This document shows, piece after piece, positions 43,857 through 56,299 of a DNA stretch of 64,000 bases; position 1 is the first letter of the stretch; each line of letters starts with the position of its first letter. Made by a program: the position numbers and the translations under genes. The notes beneath the pieces were generated by a model. It had not been told where the DNA came from, did not search any database, and was given only the letters and a program-made list of their open reading frames with translations. This DNA is from Echria macrotheca. Taxonomy: Eukaryota > Ascomycota > Sordariomycetes > Sordariales > Schizotheciaceae. The stretch lies in NCBI GenBank assembly GCA_030411725.1, contig MU839831.1:434001-498000 (forward strand). The letters are read 5' to 3'.

Positions 43857-44964
43857 ATGGCCTCCGCCGTGGGCAAGTTCGGGACCATCGCGCCCATCGT
43901 CGGCCCCATCAGCGCTGCCGCCATCGCCTACGCCGGCCACCGCGCCATGCAAGTCAACTGGAAAGCCTGGCTGACCAACTTCCTGACCGGGCCGGGCCGG
44001 ACATCACGCATCTTGCTGGTCATCTTCATCGCGCTCAACTGGAAGAGCATGCCCCTAGCCTGGACTGTACGTCCCCCCCTTTCCCCTCTTCCTTCCCTTC
44101 CATCAGCCACTAACAAAAAAAAAAAAGGTCCGCGTCTTCCACGCCTTCATCTACCACGTCCTCCGCCGCCCGCGCCAGCTTCCCCAGCGCGCCCTCTTCC
44201 ACTACTCCGTCACCTCATCCCGCACATCGCTGCTCGAGACCGACTACAACATGCACAAGTCCAACTCGACCTACTTCGCCGACCTCGACGTGAGCCGCTC
44301 CCACCTGGTCACGCACATACTCGGCCCCGCCGTCCCTCTGCTCTCCGACAACGCGCGCACGAGGCTCGTCCTCGACCGCGACGGCAATCTCATCAAGGGT
44401 GCCTTTGGCATCGGTCTCGGCGCTGTCTTCTGCTCCTTCCGGCGCGAGATCGCGCCGCTTCAGGGATACGAGATGTGGTCGCGCGTGCTGGCGTGGGATC
44501 GCAAGTGGTTGTACCTCGTGACGCACTTCGTGGTCAAGGGGAAGGTGAGGCCGACTGGGTGGGATGGAAAGCGCATGGGGCCTACGAGGAGTCGGGTGGT
44601 TAAGACGACGGACGGCAAAGAGGCTGAAGAAGAGGATTGGTCAAAGTATATCTTTGCTACGGCGATTAGCAAGTACGTCTTTAAGCTGGGAAGGTTCACG
44701 GTGCATCCGGCTATTGCGATTCAGGCGGCGGGGTTGTTGCCTGAGCGGCCGGGTGAGGGATGGAGGGGTGGGGAGAGCGAGACGGGTACGCCGGATGAGA
44801 TTGGGGAAGAGGTGGATGAGGAGGGGGAGTGGGATTGGCGGCGGGTTGAGCTAGAGCGCCGGAAGGGGATGGAGTTTGCTGCGCAGTTTAATGCCTTGGA
44901 TGGAACTAATGCATTGTTTGATGGGGGAGAGGATGGGGCTGTTGGGAGGTTTCCTCTGGGCTAG
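43857..44964 (+). CDS. THEM6-like hotdog-fold protein, membrane-associated
   Basis: Exons 43857-44066 and 44128-44964 flank a 61-bp intron (GTACGT, branch CTAAC, poly-A then AG) and give 348 residues. The N-terminus has two hydrophobic segments (IVGPISAAAIAYAG and RILLVIFIALNW), which suggests membrane attachment. The core VTSSRTSLLETDYNMHKSNSTYFADLDVSRSHLVTHIL is the Asp-plus-helix pattern of THEM6-type acyl thioesterase-like proteins. MWSRVLAWDRKWLYLVTHFV follows as beta strands. Fungal members are often labelled thioesterase or, wrongly, capsule polysaccharide protein. The C-terminal third is acidic and linker-like. Enzyme activity is inferred from the fold. It is divergent to another hotdog protein at 42331-42894. 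Confidence 0.82.
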
Positions 44965-45899
44965 GTGGACTGGTTGGTGGTCATGATTACTGGGGGGATG
45001 GAGTTTGGGTGGGTGGATAGACGGTTAGACGACCTCACGGCTATGAGGATTGGCTCAGGGGCGACGGGATAGATGTTAGATATGGGATACAACGTGTCGG
45101 GGTATCTGTTAATACGGCCGGTGTGTCGCCGACTTGGCTCTTACATATCTCTACAGTAGTTTCCAGACTGACGTAAGCTCTCACACAAGAGGGAGTGGTC
45201 GTCTACGTAGACTCTGTCGATATCACATGCAAAGGGTGTTCTCAACCTAATATTGGGCTCTCGCAACGACGGTCCTGCATATGACGCCGGCGCAAGCAAA
45301 TCGCCATTTATATCTAGGCGCACCATGTAGCATTTCTCTAGTAGGACTGAATTTAGACAGGCACGACAGGACTACGCATCGATCTCCCACATTCGCCCCC
45401 CGGGGTTCCATATAGGGTGCTTTGGGTCTGTTGACCAGGTCCATTGCAGTTCCTTGGAATATCAACCATGCTGATTCTCGCGGCGAATCGACGTGGTTAC
45501 CTGCCCCATGCCAGAGGAAAGCGCTCTCCAGTGCAGGTGCAAAGACGGACCAGCCTCACATGGCACCTTCCTCTGACACTTCATGGATCATGCTCTTGCC
45601 TTGCTGCTATTCACAAGTCCTGAGACGCGGATATATATATAGAATAGGAGCTAGTATAGGATGAACCTTGGCCTGCAAACGATGACGACTGTCGATTCGC
45701 TAGAACGACCGGACTTCGGTCCCATGCTGTTCGCATGCGTGAAGCGTCAACACCAAAACGACCAGCGCCACAGCGTCGACGTCAGCGCAACACTAGATCG
45801 TTCCCAGGAAAATATAAAAACCCAGCTCACCCCCCGGCCTATCCTCTTCCCTCTTTTCCTTACAACACCATCAAATCGACCAGTTACTTGAGCGCAATC
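44965..45899. other. Intergenic
   Basis: No supported gene. The last ~60 bp are CT-rich and lead into the ATG at 45900, a usual fungal leader. Confidence 0.5.
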
Positions 45900-46737
45900 A
45901 TGGCTGGAGAAGACAAGTGAGTAGTATCCTGCCCTCGGTCCCATCTCACTACCCAAAGGATACGACAGCTGACTCGATTCCAGAACTCCCGAGGAAATTC
46001 CTCAGCACAAGACCACCGGAACAATGGCTCCCGCCCCCGCTCCCGCCCCGGAGCCGAGCCCACAGGACTCCCAGCATCCGAGCTTCGGACCTTCCGAAAC
46101 GCCACACATCCTGTGCCCGTTCTGCGGTGAACGTACATGCTCTCTCTATTCGGAAAGCACAGGGCGCAGAGGAAGTTGGACATGGCATTCCATACCTTTC
46201 CAATCCGGGATATATTCTTGGTATTCTTGGCAACCCGCGCCTCCTTATGACCAGCAACCCGCCCCCTATTATGAGGGGTGGATGCCGCCTTCTCGCGCCT
46301 CCGACCTCCCCATTATGGTGCCTCCTCATCGGGAGGCGAATCCCACTATTGCTCTTGCTGCTACTACTACTACTACCACTGTTACGAAGACTTCATCCCC
46401 GAATCACCCCCAACCAAACCACAATCCCGAGGATAACGGCTGTGCGCTTAGATGGAGGAGGAGGAGGAGGAGGATGAGAACCATCATCAAGGACCTCGAC
46501 GACGAGGAGTGTACGGATGAGCAATGCCTGAAGAGATTGGAGGAAGCCGGGGACGACGAGAGTCGCCGATGGGTGTTGCTCCTGAAGAGATTGGAGGAAA
46601 CCGGGGACGACGAGAGTCGCCGATGGGTGTCGTTCCTGCTGAGAGCCCGGGACTGCCTGAGGCGCTCACGGGAGATATTCCATGAAATCGACCGCATGGA
46701 CGAGGTTGACAGGCTCGAGAATTCCAGGTACGGCTAA
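45900..46737 (+). CDS. Unknown protein with CxxC knuckle and internal tandem duplication
   Basis: Exon 1 is very short (45900-45916), followed by a 67-bp intron (GTGAGT to CCAG) and exon 2 (45984-46737). They give 256 residues. The start matches a fungal context (caatcATGGC). Features in order: Pro/Ala repeat, HILCPFCGERTC (three Cys in zinc-knuckle spacing), a Tyr/Trp/Pro-rich middle, a Thr run, a basic patch (WRRRRRRMRT), and an acidic helical end with two near-identical 18-residue units (LKRLEEAGDDESRRWVLL, LKRLEETGDDESRRWVSF). Without exon 1 the frame could start at the ATG at 46024. No known family; nuclear or RNA-linked roles are guesses from the basic patch only. Confidence 0.5.
46528..46635 (+). 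repeat. 54-bp in-frame tandem duplication
   Basis: Copies at 46528-46581 and 46582-46635 differ at only a few bases. The repeat keeps frame and doubles an 18-residue helix. The near identity suggests a recent event. Confidence 0.85.
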
Positions 46738-48199
46738 GAGGTAGAGAGACCGAGACGGCTTGGCTGGCTACAGTTTTGAGGGAGGAACTTTTTCTACTTC
46801 GACCTCTCATCTCACGTTTTCTCTCATGGCGGCTGGGTGGCTTGTGATGGAAGGAAGGAAGCTTCTATGGCCAAGACAAGACGGATGGGAATTACACAAC
46901 CTGGGGCATTATCAAGTGATAATGGATCATGCTTTCTTCTTTTACTCCCTTTGAAGGGAAATAGAGGAGGAGGATCTGATCTATCTAATAGGGATTCAAA
47001 GACCAAGGGGGAGTCAGGATTGTTGAGGAATCGCTGGCTACCTTGGAGGTTGGTTTAGGTGTGTTTTTGCTCTTTTGGTCCATGTTGGAGTTTTGTTTGT
47101 TTGGATAGGGTCGAAAGAATATTTGGGTCAAGATACCTAGGTACTTAATGGGAACGTTGAGCTTCTACGACTGTATACCTAATATTGTTTTCTAGCGCAA
47201 AGTTATCTCGGGACTCTATCCTCAGCGTGGATACGAGTCTTCTTCAGGGGCGTAGTGAGGAGGTGTCGTTTGTATCTGAGTATTTACTACATATATAGTG
47301 AATACTAAAGCGGGTTTGCCACGAGATACATGGTAGTTATTTCGTCAATGAACGAGCCAGCCCAGACCGCAAGTAGAGATCTGAAAGAATGATGTTTTAT
47401 ATCCTACCTACATAGGAACCGGATCAAGAAAGTATCTCCTGAAATCGAAGCGCAGACATCTCCTCCCAACAAAACAGACACTAACAAGGAGTCCTTCGCG
47501 CTCGGTGAAAACTGTCACTACCAGACAGAACCAGACATCACACATCCTCACGACCACGAGGCCAGACCACCATCAACTTCTTCTTCTTCTTCGGCCACCG
47601 CAGGAGCACTTCTCCCCAGACCATCTAGATCTCCAAACTCATGCAAACATGTCCGCCTGACCTGAGAGTCGTCGTCGTCATCAGGCCAAAGAGCAGACCC
47701 ATTCGCCATTCTATCCCTGAACTCTTCATCATCAACACGCACTCCCCCTCTCCACTCCCACCACACCTACCCGCGTAGGTACCAGCTACATCATGGTACT
47801 TTGCGACCCAAACACCATACTTAGAGTCATGGATAGCCAACTGAAACCAGCGGTCTGCCATCTCTCATTCAGTGCAGGCATACCGTACGTAGGCATGGAT
47901 ACGCATCTGCGGCAGCATCGCCTACATCTCTAGCCCTCAGGAGAATATTGACAGGGTAACGTCAGGCATCAAAGATACATCCCCGGTCTCCGTTCTGGGT
48001 CAACGAGGGATCGTACCATCACGAAGCCAGGCTCGACGCAAACTCTTCACACCTCACACCTCACACCTCCCCTACCGAGTCCGGGATGTCTCCTTACACC
48101 CGTTGGTACCTAGGTAGACATATCCGCGCCATGAAGCTCAGATGAGCCTCTCGAGTAACCAACAGCACGTCCCGTTAGCACTTCCACTGCGAATCCAGG

Positions 48200-48830
48200 A
48201 CGGGCGCAAACTTTTAACGCCCATCTGTTGGCTATGCTGTCTGTGCATGCTTCTGCCCCTGAAGAAACAAAACAGCTCCTTCAAGACAAGCCGAGGGAAA
48301 CTCTCCGTTCTCATGCCGGGGCAGACCAACGTAAACTCCTCTTCCTCCACCTCGATCGGGCCTTGCTTGCGACTGGACTACCCTTCAAGGAATGCAGGTC
48401 TCTCGGATGGGCCAAGACAGCAGTACTCCCGGCGAGGGGCGTAAACTCTTGCGCGTCCTCTGTCTACTTGCTACCCAGCAAGCGGGCTTGGTGCTCATGC
48501 GCGACGGGTCATATCCTTCCGGTAGGTCTGTCGAATGGGCCGAGGGGGATACTGTGCCGGCTTCCAGGGCAGTGAGCCGGCAAGTTTACGCCCCTATGCT
48601 GCTCGTTAAACGGTGTGTAGATTCCTGGCTTCCAAGCGTACCTATGTATCCCGGCGCCTCAACGAAGGGTGTGGTCTGCTAAATGGGCCGAGGAAGGGGC
48701 GGTATCGCTCCCAGTCAGGCAACCTAACCCAGCGAGGCGAACAACTTGTTCGCCTTGCTCCGGGGGCGGGCGCCTTCAAACCCGGATCTACTGGCTAGAA
48801 CTAACTCGCCGGGGAGGGATGGAAGAGAGA
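48200..48830 (+). repeat. Degenerate repeat array, unit about 110-150 bp
   Basis: Two word pairs recur in order on the plus strand. One is a CGTAAACTC-like word near 48204, 48330, 48440 and 48581. The other is an AATGGGCCGAGG-like word near 48406, 48533 and 48681. Spacing is 110 to 150 bp and copies are diverged. Within one frame the repeats read as related peptide blocks (RKLL at the start, VEWAE or LGWAK later) interrupted by stops. It could be a relic of a repeat-protein gene or a decayed satellite. Confidence 0.45.
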
Positions 48831-51800
48831 CTACCCTCCGTACCGATGCACTTCTTGGCTGTAGCGTTAGGCAGACAGGTGAAGAAGCAAACCTTGGTGA
48901 AATGAGGAACCAACTCGGAATCCTCAGATCATTCCTCCTGCTCCCTGCCCATGAGCATAGTTGGAAGCAAAAATATCTCGGAACCTCCGCGCAGATGAGC
49001 CCCGGCTCATGAGGGCATGCCAGAATGCTCACCTCAACCGCCCCTATTTTTACGGCAAAGTGCGCGCGCGCGCAAGGCCATATATCCTGCACGAAACATT
49101 ATGGCCCTGGTAGTGGCGCATGGTATAACGTCCCAAGTGTCAGAGTCCCCGGCCGCCACGGCAGCTCATGACCTAGAATGTTTGCTTGGCTGATACATGA
49201 AGACGTCGGCTCATCCACATCTTCGGGACGTTCCACGGGAAAAGCCTCGAGAGCCGGCACGGAGATGAGGAGAATGACACGGCATTCCATCCTGGCAGTC
49301 AAGGGAGTAATGCCAACAAACAGCCAACACACCAAGCAGTGCCATGAATGGCACTGTTCGTCCCGTGACAAACCTCTGCCTCGGGAGCAGCCCACGCCAT
49401 AGCCAGTTTGCCGCCACCAACAGCGTCGGCGCAAACCAAGAAGCGCTGTGCGTTGTTGGTCCGCCTCTTCCCATACAACGGCCCCGGTCGAGACGCGATA
49501 CTAGGCCTCCTTAGTAGGTCGCCCATCCACCCCGAGGCCCAAAATGCCGCCCCGGGGCGCAGGCTCTACTGCGGATGAGATTCTTAAGCGCGACGAGACG
49601 AGATACTGGCGACGAACGGACGACCAGCTTCCGAAGTCGACCCCGGCAGCTTCTGGATAGTTTGTTTTTTCTTCGGTGACGAACTGTGTAGATGGGCAAC
49701 TCCAGTCAGTTACGAAGAGAACCCTTGCTGATGCATCGCCCATTCCATTTCTCGGCCGCAAGTTCAGGAAGTGATACATATTTGCAAAGTCATATTCTGA
49801 CAGATGCAACGACTGACGCAGGACCGCGATCCTCCGTCCCGTCTCGTTTCCATCTAATGTCAGTAGGCTGAAATTGGGGGCGTTATGCTTCGATACTAGT
49901 ATCTCGCGAGCAACCGACATCGAGCACAGTACTCTCGCACTGCACCGCTGCGCTGCACAGATGATGGCCCATAAAGCGTGCCCTCGCGCGCGTTGGCATG
50001 AGCTGGACGGGGCTTGTGTCCACGGATTTGTAAAAAGACCCATCTCAGTGGTATGAAAGAGCAAACCGGACGGCGCTGCGTGTTTCGGCAGCGTTAGTCG
50101 GATGCCATATGCACTCCCAGGGTGTCGTTGGCTGCCAGTCTGCCTGACGGACACCGAATGTGCGGGGAACATGGCAAACTCGAGAGGAACATTGCGCCGC
50201 CTCCATCCAGAGATGCCACTATCCGGCAACTCTGCCTCGATGAATGGGCGCGTCGACATGTTCCGTTACTGGCTCCGAGTGCCGATTACCTTCCGGACCA
50301 TATTGCACGCCCTCCGGAATGCCAGCATGCGGCTCGGGCATCAACGACGTGGATATTGTCCTTGGCTTGCTCGGGCCAAACCTTGCAGTTGCCAAAAGCC
50401 GTTGGCTCTGCCGCCAACGACCAACTGCATCTGCTCTCGTCTGTCCCCTTTCGTCGCTCCACCGCAGGCAAAGCTTATCATGTGAAATCCGGGTATATGG
50501 ATATTAATTGCTGGCTGGCAAAATTCCCGGTCGGCATCACTGCTGTGAACAAAGTGATATTGTCTCTTGCCGTGAGGGGGATGCCGGTTGCCGGTCCATG
50601 GTCCATGGCGGGAGAGACGCATCAACGCATGCTGCTCGCTTGCGACGTCGAATGGTTGTGCAGGAAGCGGAAAACCGTTGGCGGGATGGCGGCAATCATG
50701 TGCACGTCGCGCCAACGAAGCCATCTCTGTGGTGGAGCCGCCGCCACGCAACACAGGCCAAGCCTCTGTTATTTTGGACGAAGATGCGGGCCTTTCATGG
50801 TGGTGGTCATGCCGAGATCCATCCCGTCTCACCGCCATTCGAAGAACGGGTCGCTGTCGGCTTCGGTCTGGGCAGACGGAGACGCATGCTGACTGACAAA
50901 GTTCCTCTCCTCTTTCTCCTCCGACCTCCGCGGCATGCCCCTCCATCATGGGTGGTCCATGGATCAAGGCGGATGCGGCTATTTGCGCTAGAGTCGGCTG
51001 AAGGCATCCCCAAGCGGCGAGGATCGCGCTTGTAAGCGCCGACAGACACCTCAGTCGGGCCTCATTGGTCCGACTTGCGCCACGAGATCGGGAAGGTAAT
51101 ATCTGCAGCCATTAAGACGCCACGCAGAAATTGCAATATTGATTACTTCTGCACAAGCTTCGCAGCTGCAGCACAGTCCCTTGGGAGATTGAAACCCCAG
51201 ACGGGACGGCCATGAGCCTCGTCCACCGGCGCCGTCGCGCTCTGCGTCGGCACTGTTCCCCCTTCTCGACGAGCCGTGAGCTAGCTTCCCGATTGAGCTC
51301 CGCTGGCCAAAGCGTGCATGTTGACTGTTGCACTGCGGCGGGGTGGTGTTCACTAGTCTCGGGTCGCCAGTGCCCATACGAACCAAGGCAACCCGTTTGT
51401 GCTCCGTTTGGCCTTCCAGTTCGCCACACGAGTCTGTCTGACCAGTACATGTGGTGGCGAAGGACCATCTTGTCAACCTCCGGTTCGTTTCCGCCTGGTT
51501 CGGGTGCTTGGCAACCGGACCGGCTCGGCAAAACCCCCGGGCCACGGGTTCTCCCCGGAATTCGCGCAAATGGAAAAGGCCACATCGATCCATGAGGTTT
51601 GGATGGTCGTATTGCGTATGCTCTTCTCGGGCACGGTGCTGGTCCCGTGTCAGCTGAAAGGTATTCTATGCAAGCTCACCTCAACTCCAAGATGGAACTC
51701 GGTCTGTGCTCGAGGCCCCGGATGGTAAAGTCGTCCCAGCTTTGGACAGACCGCAAACACGAGTTGCTCGGTCGTGGTAGCGGTGCCACATTGCTCGCAA

Positions 51801-54800
51801 CTTTCAGCCTTAATCGGCGGGCTGGTTCCGCTGGACACAGTCGGCAGCTATCCGGAGAGGTTCGACCGGTTCAGGGGTTGTGCTGAAACGAAGGAATGGT
51901 TCGTCTTTGCTTCTGGCTGACGCCTCCCACAAGAAGGCTCAAACAACACGAGGGTCTAGATCTGATATCAATTCCAGGCAAGGCTGTGGCGTCGTGTCGT
52001 GGGATGCAAACTTTGACGTCCTGGAAAGGGGCTGAAAGGGGTTGAGGAGGCTGCTCCCAGAGGGGTCACGGGGGATCTGTCTCGGGCCCACGTGCGGTGC
52101 TACCTCTTACCAACAACAGCCCTACCATCGCAACGGCGCCCCAGAAGAAACCCGAGCGTACGTTGCAACGCTGTCGCTTGTTTGCTGAGAATTGATAAAT
52201 GGCGCGTGCGTTCGTAGTCATCAGGTTGATGGAATCTAATTTCGCCTGCGACGCGACAGGAGTACAGCATGCAGGTGACAAAGCTAACAAAGCGAGCTAA
52301 GGTTGATGTTAGTACGATGACCAATGCTGATGAGTCCAAACCAGTTGGTAATTGCACCGCGGGCCGCAGCTTGTTGGGAGCTTGAGAATAAGGTTTACTG
52401 AGCCTCTGCTGATGTTCGCCGGTGCCAGTGCCACGGATCGAATCGTTCCTGCGACCCTTTTTTAGCCACTTGTTCCGAAGCCGACACAGCCTGTCAGATT
52501 CTTAGTAGTTGGCAAGCTTTGCTTCTTGCCCTTCGGCGACATCAGCAAGATGAGGAATCTCCGGGTTCAGAGATCGGATGAAAGATCTTCGCTGCGTGCT
52601 ATCTTTGGAGGATGGTTTACCGGGAAAGCAATACCGAAGAGCCGTTCTTACCTTGCAGAACATCAAACAGAAATCGCCGGCGACGGGCTCGGCGTCTTGC
52701 GAGAGACGTCTTCAGGCCCCCAACACAAGGCCGTGCCCCTCCAACCCCGCTGATGTGCGCAAATCTGTAAATCTGTAAATCTGCGGGGTAGCATACGTAG
52801 CTTGGCAGAGGATAGAGTATAGCTGCCAGAATCGCGGGTCAAAATGTTTCAGAGCTTTGGCGTTTGTTTCGAAATCAGGAAGCTTGTTTCTGATAAAATG
52901 ATGCGTCAAAATCGCAGAATCACAGTTGCAAAGACCTCCAAACATGAGGCGTTCCTTCGCCCGCACCTCGCCAGTCAGCCGCACGGACCAGCCCCTGGCA
53001 CCGGCAGTCTCCGCGTGGAGGAAAACCCTTCGAACGCAGGGGCAAGCTGAAGCGATGAAACGAAACATTGTTCAGACGAAACCATCAAGCGAGCCGGACA
53101 AGTTCAACACCTGATGACGGCTGGAATGCCCGGTGCATGTGCCGCGTGCCATGTCGACGACAATGCAAAGTCAATGTTTCAACTCGTCCATCGCGATATT
53201 CTCGGGAGGTACCGAGAGCGCAGATGCAGTTCCCAAACGGCGGCCAATCGACGGGAACAGAGGCCCTGGATCGCCGCATCACCAACCGGGTGCGTTTGCT
53301 GCACACCATCCGCGGCCACAGCCTGCACCTCCGCCACTGGAATGCTGACGGAACAACAGCGAAGAGCGGCCGTTTGACGACCCAAATCTGGCTCGTTTCT
53401 CACTCCCGACGGATATGGATAACGTTAGTGACCGACAGCTAGCTCCCACAGTGAGGTCTTGCGCCGAAACCCGGCGTGGCTTGCCTGAAGAGTGCTAACG
53501 CCATGTCCCCGCCTCCCCTCCCCAAGACAAGCGAGCGTCGCAGTCATTGATTGCTTAGCCGCGCATCTCAGATAGATCTGGCTTTGGCTCTTCTGGGCGA
53601 CGCGGACGCGACAGACAGGCGCCGTCGTGCCGCGCTCGCGGCTTGGTCCACCGTAGGAACTATTGGCACTCCACATGAACCTAATCTCGACCATCCCGCG
53701 ACCTTCGTCGAGATCCCTCGGCGAGACATGTCTGGGAGCCACGCCCACGGAGCTGGTCAGCATTGGCTCTGTCACCCGGCTCGGCGTCGACCAGAACCCG
53801 TTGGCCTGTCATGTTGGAGCGCTGTGTTCGTCGGGGCTGGACAACCACCTACCTCGAGGACAGTCCCGAGACAAGAACGCAAGTCTAGAAAACGAAAAGC
53901 ACGCGGACCATTGCGGGGTTTCCTAACTATAGGCATGGCTGAGGCCTGGTTTCGAGAGCTTACCGCCGCGGGCGACTTTCATTTTACTGATGTCTGGTTT
54001 CGCTGTACGAGGCCGGTTTTGCGGGCCAGCCGCCTTGCCCCGTTCGGCCCTCAGCGGATGACAAGACGCCCGATGCAGTCGGGCTGCCAGCGTCCGAACC
54101 CGCCGCCGCCAACACAGTAGCATGCGCCAGCGGTGAATCTGGGGTAGGCATTTGCGGCAATAACGGGAAGCAATATCTGTCCCGTGGAATGACGAGCGTT
54201 TTGGCAAACGGCAAAGAAAGCATCCCCTTCCGGCGACAGTTGGTCTTCCCGGCGCAGCCTCCTCTCGCAAGCGAAGGCTTAAGCGGCTCGAAAAGGCAAT
54301 GGATAACACGGCAACTGTGAACCGTGTGCCTTTTACCCAGCTTCGACACCCGACCGTCCCAGCGGCGGCCTGAGGGTAAAGCGCAGAATCCGGCGGTGTT
54401 CTGGGTCGCAATATTAAGCCATCCATACCACTGTTGCGTACCCACTCGGTCGATGGAACTCTACCGATGCAGAGGAACAGGACCGCTGGTGCCACCCCTG
54501 CCATGTTAGACGCAACGGACTCGCGACGGGTCGGGGTGCCTTAATCAATGGCTGCCGCTGCCGCTGGACCAGGGCGGCGACGGGGGTGTCTGTCCAGGTA
54601 CCCCTCTGGTACGTACCGTGCTGCCGCCCGTACCATGGCAACCCCCGGGGCCTGGGCATCGATCCCTGCGCGTCGACTTGCCCAGGTGCGGGAGGTGGCC
54701 GTCCAGCCTCCTTCCGCCTCGTTACTTTGCCTCGAGGGCCGCTGGTTTCGCTACGCATCTCTGCCGTAGGGTGCACCGCGTGTACACAATATGTGCCATC

Positions 54801-55213
54801 CAAATTACCTGCCCGTTTTTTTTACCCAAGCCCGCCGGCGGACGGGCCATATGGGAGAGCATGGGGTCGCTTCCGCCGACTCTTCTTCTACCCTTCCCTC
54901 CCGGGGAGCAAACAGACCTCATTCCTCCTCCTCCCTCTTGTTCCACCAGCCCATCCTTCCACCATCCTGCAGACGGACAAAACAACAGCCCTGTCGGACC
55001 CTTTGACCTCCACGCCTCACGGTCCTCGACGTTGTTTGCTCCCCCAGGTGTACCCCCTGGATCTCTAAGCCCATGCTCGCATCAGCCTCCTGCGAACCCT
55101 GCTTAGACTAGCCCGTCATCAACCTGCTCCCCACGACCCACGCATCTCACCTCCGGGTCTGACCCAGCCGGGACCTGCCCTACCTTCTTCAAGATAGTAG
55201 CCAGGATATAGGA

Positions 55214-55223
55214 TATATAATAA
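55214..55223 (+). promoter_or_regulatory. TATA box of the DUF3455 gene
   Basis: TATATAATAA about 205 bp upstream of ATG 55426, followed by a CT-rich leader; a typical strong fungal promoter layout. Confidence 0.5.
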
Positions 55224-55425
55224 GAGCCTCCCGGTCCGCCCCTCCTCACCTCGACCTGGCCACTCATCCGACATCCTCACCGTCCACTTTCATATATTTC
55301 TCTCTGTTTCCTTGTGTCTTTGAGAACTGTCTTTCTTCACACAATCGCTCCGGCAGCTTTACGCTTCACCTTGGAAGAACCACTTCGACGCATTCACTCT
55401 TTTCGAGGCCCACAGTTATTTCACC

Positions 55426-56299
55426 ATGGTTTCAACAAAGACTCTCGTTTTGGCGGCTCTGGCTGCGGTGGCATACGCCGCTCCCCCGGCCCCTCCACCG
55501 AAGGCTTCTCCGCCTCCGCCGCCGCCGCCCCCGAAGGGCTGCCAGCCCACACCGACGCTTCCTCTTACAGGAGGTGGTGAGTTCCCCCGCAGCTAACCAA
55601 CAATCGGACGGACCCGCTGACCTGGAATCGCCAGCTTCTGAGCTCCCCGCTCCCCCGGCTAACGTCACCCTGAAGAAGATCGCCGTCGGCCACGGCATCC
55701 AGAACTACACGTGCGGCTCCGATATCACGGCTGCAGCAAACTCATCAGGTGCCCTTGCTGTTCTCTACGATGTTACTCCGCTCTACCCCGGAACGCCCCG
55801 AACCGGGCTCGCGCAAGCCGCCTTCGATACCCTGACGACGACCACTCTGTGGACGCAAGCGATCCCGCTCAACCTGATCGACCCGGCCGCCGCGGCCCCC
55901 GGTGTTGTGCTTTCCAGCAAGAGCTACGGGGCCACCGCCAGCCCGTTCCCGCCAAAGGCCGATCTGAAGCTCGGGAATATGCCGCCGATCAAGTTCCTCG
56001 GACACCACTACTTCGACGCCTCGAACACACCTACGTTTGACCTGAGCGCCGCCGGCCTCCTCGCCAACGTGGTCAAGGCTCACGACGACGCGCCGCCGGC
56101 CAATGCCGACAAGGGGCCCCTCGGGACGGGCGCCGTGAAGTGGCTGCAGCTCGTCGACAGCAACAAGGGCATATCCAAGGGCGCGACCATGGTCTACCGC
56201 GTGATCACGGCCGGCGGTGTCGCCGAGTCGTGCGCCACGACCGGCGCAGGCGCAACGACGAGCGTGCCGTACACGGCCTTCTACTGGTTCTATGGTTAA
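55426..56299 (+). CDS. Secreted DUF3455-family protein with polyproline linker
   Basis: Exons 55426-55576 and 55635-56299 flank a 58-bp intron (GTGAGT to CCAG) and give 271 residues. A signal peptide (residues 1-18, ending AYA) is followed by a Pro-rich linker (PPAPPPKASPPPPPPPP). The domain has the marks of DUF3455: VGHGIQNYTC near the start, GALAVLYDVTPLYP, a GHHYFDASNTPTFDL strand pair, GAVKWLQLVD with a Lys/Trp core, GATMVYRVITAGG and SCATTGAGATTSVPYTAFYWFYG at the end. Two Cys remain for a disulfide (YTC and ESC). The family is common in fungal and bacterial secretomes and has no settled function; old labels as malate dehydrogenase are not supported by motifs. A TATA box and CT-rich leader suggest strong expression. 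Confidence 0.88.

Larger units (their letters stand above)
46738..55425. other. Gene-poor stretch, about 8.7 kb
   Basis: No convincing gene. Frames of 200-250 codons at 49501-50259 (minus) and 50122-50967 (both strands) overlap and have the Arg/Pro/Ser-rich look of chance frames in GC-rich DNA. A minus-strand pair of overlapping frames at 47548-47861 might be a short or frameshifted gene. A degenerate repeat array lies at 48200-48830, and a minor tandem of AAATCTGT at 52761-52784. I see no transposase or reverse-transcriptase motif. Confidence 0.45.

Noticed and set aside
49501..50967. Overlapping 200-256-codon frames on both strands
   Set aside because: The frames conflict and are rich in Arg, Pro, Ser and Cys without motif or splice support; typical chance frames in GC-rich DNA.
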